Below are positions 1 to 4,892 of a stretch of DNA of 9,883 bases, in pieces. The position numbers and the translations under genes are program-made. The stretch lies in NCBI GenBank assembly GCA_900754085.1, contig CAAEBO010000030.1:1-9883 (forward strand), read 5' to 3'. Numbering within the stretch: position 1 is the first letter of the stretch; each line of letters begins with the position of its first letter. Under the pieces are notes generated by a model. The model made no database searches and was not told where the DNA came from. It was given only the letters and a program-made list of their open reading frames with translations. Source of the stretch: Clostridia bacterium. GTDB lineage: Bacteria; Bacillota; Clostridia; TANB77; CAG-508.

Positions 1-155
1 TGGATTTTTCTAAAAAAAATTATATAATATCCACATATAATGCCAATGCTGTTAATTCTTTAACGTTTTTTTGGGAATGGAATTTTAATAATTTAGATAT
101 TTTTACTTCTTCTAATTTTTTTATTAATTTACAAATCATTTTTGAAAGGATGTAA
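1..155 (+). CDS. C-terminal fragment of a TasA/camelysin-like exported protein (5' end outside window)
   Basis: An open frame runs in from the left edge (codons begin at base 3) and ends at the TAA at 153-155, giving about 50 residues. The visible segment contains NSLTFFWEWNF followed by a hydrophilic turn (NNLDIFTSS) and a beta-like end (FFINLQIIFERM). This matches the usual end of SipW-dependent TasA/camelysin-type proteins, where a T-W-x-W-x-F strand is followed by an Asp-rich insert and a final strand. That family forms surface fibres or exported proteases/adhesins in Bacillota. It is the first of three consecutive genes in the same direction; the next starts 2 bases after this stop. The assignment rests on pattern memory from a short fragment, so it is moderate. 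Composition is extremely AT-rich, with Phe, Asn, Ile and Ser dominating. Confidence 0.55.
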   Translation, partial: DFSKKNYIISTYNANAVNSLTFFWEWNFNNLDIFTSSNFFINLQIIFERM

Positions 156-157
156 TC

Positions 158-613
158 TTGAAAAAATTTTTATTTATATTTATTTTATGTTTTTCTTTAA
201 TCAGCATAATTATTCATCATATTTATTCTTTTAATACAAATATACATATTAACTCTAATATTGCAAATCCAATTTTTAATGTTTCTTTTTCACCTACTGC
301 CAGTTTAAACAATTCGAACTTATCTGTTGAATATTCATTTAGAGTAACTAATTTTAAAGATAATATTATTTCGGAAGTTCCGTATAAATATTATTTTTGC
401 TTAGAAAATCTTCCTCAAAATCTTACTTTACACTGTTATAAAGATTCTAATGAAATTTTTCTTAATAATTTAAAGTCTGAATTTTTCTCTTTTTCTTCTC
501 TTTCAAAAGAAGAACATAATTTTACTATTTCTATTACTTATTCAAATAATTCTAGTTTTTCTTTAAACTTTTTTAGTAAGTTAAAAATTTTCTATGAACA
601 ATCTCGTTTTTAA
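158..613 (+). CDS. Exported TasA/camelysin-like protein
   Basis: This 151-residue protein begins with Lys-Lys and a long hydrophobic stretch (residues 4-24), which reads as a signal peptide or membrane anchor. No cysteine lipobox is present. The mature part is predicted to be beta-rich. Residues about 57-80 contain VEYSFRVTNFKDN and ISEVPYKYYF, followed by LENLPQNLTL. This resembles the conserved strand pair of SipW-dependent TasA-type proteins, in which a 'V-x-N-x-...-I-S-E-V-x-x-x-Y' motif recurs. The start is TTG at 158-160, preceded by AAAGGA at 145-150 with 7 bases between; the only nearby ATG (150-152) is the last sense codon of the upstream gene in another frame. The 2-base gap to that gene implies co-transcription and coupled translation. 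The role is inferred to be at the cell surface. A dedicated signal peptidase (SipW) would be expected nearby but is not in the window. Confidence 0.6.
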   Translation: MKKFLFIFILCFSLISIIIHHIYSFNTNIHINSNIANPIFNVSFSPTASLNNSNLSVEYSFRVTNFKDNIISEVPYKYYFCLENLPQNLTLHCYKDSNEIFLNNLKSEFFSFSSLSKEEHNFTISITYSNNSSFSLNFFSKLKIFYEQSRF

Positions 614-643
614 ATTTATATACATTATTTTTTAGGAGTAAAT

Positions 644-922
644 ATGAAAAAATTTTTCTTAGTTATTTTAATTATTGTTACTTTTTATTCAATTAATTCA
701 ATTGGTAAATATTCTGGTATTTTAGAATATAATTTTTTGTCTGTAAATATTATTGTAATCAACAACACCAATAACTCACCTACATATAAAGCGAAATCTA
801 ATTATTTTAACTCTAAATATAATAAACATCAAAAGTCTATAAATCCATCTTATAATTTGGATATTAATTCAGATGTATTTATAGATACTAATACCAATAT
901 ACAAATTCATGTACATCAATAA
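644..922 (+). CDS. Small Asn-rich exported protein
   Basis: This 92-residue protein starts at ATG 644, with a clear AGGAG at 634-638. Residues 1-20 (two lysines, then FFLVILIIVTFYSI) form a signal peptide or anchor, followed by SIGKYSG. A Ser-x-x-Lys/Arg-Tyr segment just after the hydrophobic stretch is common at the start of SipW-dependent TasA-like proteins, which supports grouping it with its two upstream neighbours. The mature region is hydrophilic and about one sixth asparagine, with many Ser, Tyr and Lys, and ends IQIHVHQ. It lacks the central and C-terminal beta motifs of the longer relatives, so it may be a shortened paralogue or an accessory subunit. It lies 30 bases after the previous gene in the same direction, probably the last gene of the operon. 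I see no convincing terminator between it and the tRNA promoter. Confidence 0.55.
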   Translation: MKKFFLVILIIVTFYSINSIGKYSGILEYNFLSVNIIVINNTNNSPTYKAKSNYFNSKYNKHQKSINPSYNLDINSDVFIDTNTNIQIHVHQ

Positions 923-1010
923 TATCTACAATTGTTATGTATTTTATATAATTTTGGTATAATTTAGAAATTCTTTCATATAATATATTATATAAATTAT
1001 ATTATAGGTA

Positions 1011-1040
1011 TTGACAAAATAATACTTCCGGTTATATAAT
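1011..1040 (+). promoter_or_regulatory. Promoter of the initiator tRNA gene
   Basis: A perfect -35 box TTGACA (1011-1016) and a perfect -10 box TATAAT (1035-1040) are separated by 18 bases. Transcription should start near 1047, about 10 bases before the mature tRNA 5' end. Both boxes are full consensus for the housekeeping sigma factor, as expected for a stable RNA gene. Confidence 0.85.
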
Positions 1041-1056
1041 ATTATTCGTAGCACAT

Positions 1057-1132
1057 CGCGGGGTGGAGCAGTTGGCAGCTCGTTGGGCTCATAACCCAAA
1101 GGTCGGAGGTTCGAGTCCTCCCCCCGCAACCA
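1057..1132 (+). tRNA. Initiator tRNA-fMet (anticodon CAT)
   Basis: The 76-base cloverleaf is complete, with encoded CCA (1130-1132). The acceptor arm CGCGGGG (1057-1063) pairs with CCCCGCA (1122-1128) except for the first pair, C1 against A72, the unpaired end that defines bacterial initiators. The anticodon CAT is at 1090-1092 in the loop CTCATAA. Its stem carries three consecutive G:C pairs next to the loop (GGG 1085-1087 with CCC 1095-1097), the second initiator hallmark. The T arm GGAGG-TTCGAGT-CCTCC is intact. It is therefore tRNA-fMet and not an elongator Met or an Ile (modified CAT) tRNA. It has its own promoter and terminator and is not part of a tRNA cluster. Confidence 0.97.
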
Positions 1133-1148
1133 ATGAAATAAAACTTGT

Positions 1149-1190
1149 AAATGGCTTGTATCTAAGGATACAGGCTATTTTATTGTTTTT
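1149..1190 (+). terminator. Rho-independent terminator of the tRNA gene
   Basis: Arms 1152-1162 (TGGCTTGTATC) and 1167-1177 (GATACAGGCTA) form an 11-bp stem with two G-U pairs and a TAAG loop. The stem is extended by A-T pairs and followed by a T-rich tract (1178-1190). It lies 20 bases after the tRNA 3' end. Confidence 0.85.
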
Positions 1191-1582
1191 CACTAATATA
1201 TTTTTTGTTTAATTTATAAAAATTATATTTCATTAGAGTATCAAGGGATTTCACAATTTTTCATTTTTCTTAATTTTTTATTACTTAAACAGTTCGCTAA
1301 ACAAATTCTAAAATTAATTTTTTTGTTTAGCGAATGTTTAAGTAATAGTATTCAAAGTCTTATGTATCAATAATTACACAAGTTAAACAATTTTACTTTT
1401 CAAAAACAAATTTATTTTATTATAATAAATATTTGAAGCGTATAACCTTTGTACCACAAGAATTCCAACAATATTTATATCTTTAATAATATATTTATAA
1501 AATTAAGCCATAACTAAACATTTAAAAAGCCAAACGAAAAGTTTATTTTTAGTCATTTTTATTTATTCTGTTTAACTATTAT
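1191..1582. other. Gene-free AT-rich stretch
   Basis: About 390 bases hold no open frame of useful length on either strand. The only structured element is the compound inverted repeat at 1279-1347. Downstream of it the sequence is AT-rich with frequent stops in all frames. Together with the two broken genes to its right, this looks like decayed DNA. Confidence 0.6.
1279..1347. repeat. Compound inverted repeat with TA ends, MITE-like or cruciform
   Basis: Two 13-base words are each repeated in inverted order. The outer word TATTACTTAAACA (1279-1291) pairs with TGTTTAAGTAATA (1335-1347). The inner word TTCGCTAAACAAA (1293-1305) pairs with TTTGTTTAGCGAA (1322-1334). The only fault in the 26-bp stem is one unpaired G at 1292. 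The 16-base centre holds the perfect palindrome AAAATTAATTTT (1310-1321). Neither side has a T-run right after the stem in the transcribed sense, so it is not a typical terminator. The outermost bases are TA on both sides, as would result from a TA target duplication (IS630/mariner-type), but the whole unit is only 69 bases. It may be a minimal miniature element, a recombinase site or a regulatory cruciform. Confidence 0.7.
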
Positions 1583-1861
1583 TTATCTTTCTTCATTTGT
1601 ATCAATTATTTTTTTGCTATTTATATCACTTTCAAGATATTGAGTATTGTTGTTTTTTATTAAATTTTCGTTTAAATAATATTGATTTACTTTGTAATAC
1701 TACAGACTCATTCCATGTTCTATTGGTCGTGTTGTGTGTGTATGTCTTAATCTATGTATAGAAAAATGAGGAATATCTAATTCCTTTAATATTTTATTTA
1801 AATGTCAATTCAAAATGCTTACTCTTGCATAATGAACAATAGCTGGTTTAAATACCTTATA
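1583..1861 (-). pseudogene. Tyrosine recombinase (phage/ICE integrase) remnant
   Basis: Read on the minus strand in one frame from 1861, the translation gives KVFKPAIVHYARVSILN, then TGA (1805-1807), then HLNKILKELDIPHFSIHRLR and HTHTTRPIEHGMSL, then TAG (1700-1702), then a hydrophilic tail to TAA at 1583-1585. The segment around F-S-I-H-R-L-R-H-T-H-T-T is the conserved H-x-L-R-H-T-H-A-T motif of the catalytic domain of tyrosine integrases, carrying the catalytic Arg and His of the H-x-x-R motif. The preceding L-x-K-I-x-K-E-L-x-I is the usual helix before it. The DNA-binding domains, the first catalytic Arg and a clear catalytic Tyr context are missing. With two in-frame stops and no start or ribosome binding site, it is a decayed fragment. 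Its position about 450 bases after the tRNA suggests a remnant of an integrated element. Confidence 0.7.
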
Positions 1862-1869
1862 TATTTAAA

Positions 1870-2148
1870 CTAATCTTTTATAGATGATTGTACTCTTATT
1901 CCAAATAGATAATAACTATATTCTGTGACTCCTTTTAATTCATCTTCTGGCATAAAGTTTCCTTCTATGTCAAAAGAGTAACCTATGCCCACATAATGTC
2001 CTGAACCACCATCCTTTTGAGCTTTAGTGTTTATACAAAATATGGTTTTTTCAAAACTATGTACTCTACCAAAATCAATTATTCCAACCACTAGTCATAT
2101 TGTTAAAATAATTCCAAAAATAATAAATATTTTTCTTTTCTTATTCAT
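1870..2148 (-). pseudogene. Conserved small membrane-anchored protein, interrupted by an in-frame TGA
   Basis: An ATG at 2148-2146 is preceded by AAGGAG (2157-2162) at 8-base spacing. It opens a frame encoding MNKKRKIFIIFGIILTI, which is a basic start followed by a membrane helix. TGA (2097-2095) is codon 18. The same frame then runs on without a break for 74 more residues to a TAG at 1870-1872. The downstream part contains GIIDFGRVHSFEK, KDGGSGHYVGIGYSFDIEGN and MPEDELKGVTEYSYYLFGIR. This resembles hypothetical Clostridial proteins with an N-terminal anchor and a 'D-x-x-R-V...GGSGxYxGLGYSF' domain; function is unknown. The reading frame being intact on both sides suggests a single recent nonsense change, most simply TGG to TGA inside the membrane helix. 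Restart at GTG 2091 would give a 73-residue protein without its anchor and with no good ribosome binding site, so I call it a pseudogene or a readthrough candidate. Confidence 0.65.
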
Positions 2149-2193
2149 TTTAATTTCTCCTTATATAAATCTTCTCTTTAAATTACTATAAAT

Positions 2194-2223
2194 CTATTAA
2201 AATATTAATTTGTATTTTAATAG
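2194..2223. repeat. Perfect 11-bp inverted repeat
   Basis: CTATTAAAATA (2194-2204) and TATTTTAATAG (2213-2223) are exact reverse complements around an 8-base spacer. On the minus strand it lies 39-68 bases after the end of the PH-like gene and 46-75 bases before the start of the interrupted gene. No T-run follows in either direction, so an operator or a weak hairpin is as likely as a terminator. In such AT-rich DNA part of the match may be chance. Confidence 0.45.
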
Positions 2224-2261
2224 CTCACAATCACACTTTTTGTTTTTCGCGATAAAACCAA

Positions 2262-2738
2262 TTATCTTTTCTTTTTAACTCCTTTTAAAAGTGTACTTGT
2301 AATACCATTTTCTACAACACCTTTTAAGGTTCCTCTTGTATCAATCCCTAATACATCATCTACAGTATTAAAAACACCTTTTATCTTTTCTGTACTTCTT
2401 TTAGTAAGTGTTGTACCTGTAACTGTATCAACAATTTTTCCAACAAATTTATTAGCCCTAAGCATTCCATAAAAAGTAATTATAATATTATCTTTTGTAG
2501 TTTGAATAATAACTTCAAGACCTTTTTGTTTTACTTGTACTTTTTCATTGTAAATCTTTATATCTTCTAAATTTATAATTTCCATTAATATCTTTTCTTT
2601 TTTTATAATTCCTTTTTCTTTTTCAAATATTATTTTTCGTGAAGTTAAAGTTAATTTTAATCTCTCCTTTAATTTATTGTGTGTTACCTCATCTTCAAAC
2701 AAAATTACTTCGTCTATTCCTAATTCATAATTTTCCAT
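2262..2738 (-). CDS. Small cytoplasmic protein with probable bacterial PH-like (GRAM-type) domain
   Basis: This 158-residue protein starts at ATG 2738, preceded by a strong GGAGG five bases upstream. It has no signal peptide or membrane segment. Residues about 8-110 read as alternating beta strands: VILFEDEVTH, then LKLTLTSRKIIFEKEK, then EKILMEIINLEDIKIY, then VQVKQKGLEVIIQTTKDN, then IIITFYG followed by a helix. This order (an acidic 'E-x-V-L-F', then 'L-x-L-T-x-x-R-I-I-F', then 'I-x-L-x-D-I') is typical of bacterial PH-like or GRAM-like domains, which usually bind proteins or lipids. The last 45 residues are amphipathic and end KGVKKKR, a basic tail that might contact membrane or nucleic acid. 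It seems to be a single-gene unit with its own promoter, divergent from the methyltransferase. Fold assignment is from strand pattern only; no partner can be named. Confidence 0.6.
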   Translation of the reverse strand: MENYELGIDEVILFEDEVTHNKLKERLKLTLTSRKIIFEKEKGIIKKEKILMEIINLEDIKIYNEKVQVKQKGLEVIIQTTKDNIIITFYGMLRANKFVGKIVDTVTGTTLTKRSTEKIKGVFNTVDDVLGIDTRGTLKGVVENGITSTLLKGVKKKR

Positions 2739-2814
2739 AATTACCTCCGATATAAATTTTTCAATATAGTATTTGTAATTTTCGCGAGCACAAAATAATT
2801 ATTTTTTTACATTA

Positions 2815-2844
2815 ATTATAACAATCAAATAAATAATTTTCCAA
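2815..2844 (-). promoter_or_regulatory. Probable promoter of the PH-like gene
   Basis: On the minus strand TTGGAA (2844-2839) and TATAAT (2820-2815) are 18 bases apart. The start of transcription would be near 2808, leaving a leader of about 70 bases that contains the palindrome TCGCGA at 2782-2787. The -10 box is perfect and the -35 box matches 4 of 6. Confidence 0.5.
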
Positions 2845-2907
2845 TAATATCAATTTGGATATCTTCTTACATTTCATATTTTATATATTAAAATTTATAA
2901 AATATCA

Positions 2908-2916
2908 TGGTATAAT
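2908..2916 (+). promoter_or_regulatory. Extended -10 promoter of the methyltransferase gene
   Basis: TGGTATAAT (2908-2916) combines the TGn extension with a perfect TATAAT. The -35 region (TTAAAA, 2888-2893) is weak, as is usual with an extended -10. The transcript would start near 2923, leaving a leader of about 20 bases with the ribosome binding site GGGGTG at 2931-2936. Confidence 0.6.
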
Positions 2917-2943
2917 AACCTCTAAAAATAGGGGTGATTTTTT

Positions 2944-3699
2944 ATGAAGCAAAATATATATGATATTGAAATTTTTTCAGAAGCATATGACAAAATGCGA
3001 TATGAAAATAAGGGAATGAATGCAAATGATTTAATTGAAATACCTAATTTTAGAAAGTTATTGCCAGACTTAACTAATAAAAAAATTCTTGATTTAGGCT
3101 GTGGTTATGGAGAAAATGACATATATTGTAGAGAATTAGGAGCACAAGAAGTATTAGGTATTGATATTTCCAAACATATGTTAAAAATTGCTTTAGATAA
3201 TAACAAAGATGAACACATAAGATATCAATTGCTAGCTATGGAAGATATAAATAAATTAAAAGAAAAGTTTGATGTAGTTATTTCTTCATTAGCTATTCAC
3301 TATGTAAAAAATTATAATAAATTAATAAAAGATATTTATAATTTATTAAATGATGATGGAATATTAGTTTTTTCTATTGATCATCCTTTACGAATAGCTA
3401 ATAAATTCGAACCTTGGATGAAAAAAAATTATACAGAAATCAATGGAAAATGGTTTCTACTTCTGTCAGACTATAACAGGGAAGGTTTAAGAGAAAAAGA
3501 ATGGAATAAAGTAATAGTAAAAAAATATCATAGAAATTTTAGTAGTTTAATAAATGGATTAGTCAAAAATGGATTTAATATTGAAAAAATTTTAGAACCC
3601 TTACCTGATGAAGAAAGTATAAAAGTTATTCCTAAATATATTAATCAATATGATAGACCGTATTTCTTATTTATTAGAGCAAAAAAATCACATATTTAA
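2944..3699 (+). CDS. Class I SAM-dependent methyltransferase
   Basis: This 251-residue protein has the full Rossmann methyltransferase layout. Motif I is ILDLGCGYGEN (residues 48-58), which binds the methionine part of SAM. Motif II ends in the acidic D74 (VLGIDIS), which binds the ribose. D101 in the MEDI segment is at the usual adenine-contact position. The post-motif FDVVISSLAIHYV (109-121) and the strand LNDDGILVFSIDHP (135-148) complete the core. The C-terminal part contains W/Y-rich segments and KYHRNFSSLINGLVKNGF, typical of the methyltransferase type 11/12 proteins common in Clostridia. No signal peptide is present, so it is cytoplasmic. The methyl acceptor cannot be read from sequence; small molecules are usual for this group. 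Start ATG has GGGGTG 7 bases upstream. It is monocistronic, between its own promoter and the terminator at 3757-3790. Confidence 0.9.
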   Translation: MKQNIYDIEIFSEAYDKMRYENKGMNANDLIEIPNFRKLLPDLTNKKILDLGCGYGENDIYCRELGAQEVLGIDISKHMLKIALDNNKDEHIRYQLLAMEDINKLKEKFDVVISSLAIHYVKNYNKLIKDIYNLLNDDGILVFSIDHPLRIANKFEPWMKKNYTEINGKWFLLLSDYNREGLREKEWNKVIVKKYHRNFSSLINGLVKNGFNIEKILEPLPDEESIKVIPKYINQYDRPYFLFIRAKKSHI

Positions 3700-3756
3700 T
3701 AGATAGTTTTATCTAATTTCATAAGAGTTTTGTTTAGTAGTACTTTGCAAGTATTG

Positions 3757-3790
3757 AAAAAAGATTGTATTATTACATACAACCTTTTTT
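3757..3790. terminator. Bidirectional Rho-independent terminator
   Basis: Arms 3762-3770 (AGATTGTAT) and 3777-3785 (ATACAACCT) pair around a 6-base loop and are flanked by five A (3757-3761) and matching T (3786-3790). In the minus-strand RNA every arm position pairs (one G-U) and a U-run follows. In the plus-strand RNA there is one A-C mismatch. It therefore serves the amylase operon (stop at 3798) best, and also the converging methyltransferase gene. Confidence 0.8.
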
Positions 3791-3797
3791 CTTATTT

Positions 3798-4889
3798 TTA
3801 TATAAACCATTTCTTATTATCTACAATTTTATTTAACTCATTAAGTTCTTCTGATTTATAACTTTTATTTATATTCAATGCCATTGCATATGCTATATAT
3901 TTATCCCATAATTTAACACTTTCTACTTCTGCATTTTCTATCATAGAGAATTCTCTAATAAATTTCTCGAATTTTTTCCATTTTAATACTTCTAATGCAC
4001 CTTTATCTGTATAATTTTTTAAATCATCTTTTATAAATTGACGCTTTGATATCATCATTAAAGCTTTTAATAAAGCTATAGAAATTGGTACCGCCACTAA
4101 TGCTGTTCCTAAACCATAAATCATGTTTGGTGTATTTAAAATAAACTTTTCCTTTGAAGGTATGAATATCATTGCAATTAAATATATTACAAATAATAGT
4201 ATAAATATTAACAATGTAATTAAACTTATTTTTAATATCTTTTTTAATACACTAGTTTTTTCTTTCTTTACAAATTTTCTTTTATCTAATTGTCTTTGCA
4301 CTATTGAATGCCATTTATCTATATCAAAATCATTATTCTTTGTTAATACATAATAAACATATCTTTCGTCTTCTTCTAAATCATTTAATACAACATCTGT
4401 ATTATTTAAATCTTTAATTTTAATTTGTCCATTTACTTTTTCTAAATCAATAGCATCTTTTGAATATATATTTAAAATAGTTGCTATAAAATCTCTCTTA
4501 TCATTGATATTATTATTCTTTAATAATCCTAGTACTGCTGGACTATATTTTACAAAAACATCTCTTATATAAATATCCTTATTCTCTGAAAAAATTACCT
4601 TAATATAATTTCTAACATATGTAATTATCTTTATTGAAAAATATAACAATATGAATACAGCATAACATATTAGAAAAATATTATTTTTTAAATCTATAAA
4701 AAAGTCTATTGGCATTAATATAATTGTGAATAACATAAATGTTAAAAATATTAAACCAATACTTTTAATTATTTTTAACATTGTTTCGTCTTTATTTTCT
4801 TTTTTCACAATATTTAAAATCATTGGTACATTAAAAACAATTGTAGCAATTATTATAAATAATGACAAAACATTTTCTAAATTTTCCAT
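3798..4889 (-). CDS. DUF2207-like membrane protein lacking the extracellular N-terminal domain
   Basis: This 363-residue protein has about five membrane segments: residues 7-27, 44-65, 71-92, 217-243 and 256-281. A cytoplasmic region (about 93-215) lies between the two groups. In it, YSPAVLGLLKNNNINDKRDFIATILNI (114-140) matches the segment of DUF2207 proteins in which 'x-S-P-A-x-x-x-x-L' precedes a winged-helix-like part. After the last membrane segment, YTDKGALEVLKWKKFEKFIREFS (293-315) and LWDKYIAYAMALNI (327-340) are the characteristic C-terminal signature of that family ('T-x-x-G-x-x...W-x-x-F...L-W-x-x-Y-x-x-Y-A-x-A-L'). Full-length DUF2207 proteins carry a large exported N-terminal domain, which is absent here. 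The start ATG follows AAGGAG, which lies inside the last codons and stop of the amylase gene; only 3 bases separate the two genes, so translation is probably coupled. Family function is unknown. Confidence 0.7.
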   Translation of the reverse strand: MENLENVLSLFIIIATIVFNVPMILNIVKKENKDETMLKIIKSIGLIFLTFMLFTIILMPIDFFIDLKNNIFLICYAVFILLYFSIKIITYVRNYIKVIFSENKDIYIRDVFVKYSPAVLGLLKNNNINDKRDFIATILNIYSKDAIDLEKVNGQIKIKDLNNTDVVLNDLEEDERYVYYVLTKNNDFDIDKWHSIVQRQLDKRKFVKKEKTSVLKKILKISLITLLIFILLFVIYLIAMIFIPSKEKFILNTPNMIYGLGTALVAVPISIALLKALMMISKRQFIKDDLKNYTDKGALEVLKWKKFEKFIREFSMIENAEVESVKLWDKYIAYAMALNINKSYKSEELNELNKIVDNKKWFI

Positions 4890-4892
4890 TTT

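Noticed and set aside
955..963. Second extended -10 element TGGTATAAT before the tRNA
   Set aside because: It lacks a convincing -35 box, and the tRNA already has a full consensus promoter at 1011-1040; in AT-rich DNA such a match can be chance.
944..1129. Minus-strand open frame across the tRNA, giving RGEDSNLRPLGYEPNELP-type protein
   Set aside because: This is the well-known false protein produced by reading the antisense of a tRNA gene; it has no ribosome binding site of its own.
1425..1480. Minus-strand peptide with YCWNSCGTKVIRFK, resembling a zinc-ribbon
   Set aside because: Only about 20 residues lie between stops, with one Cys pair and no start; too short to support a gene or a named fragment.
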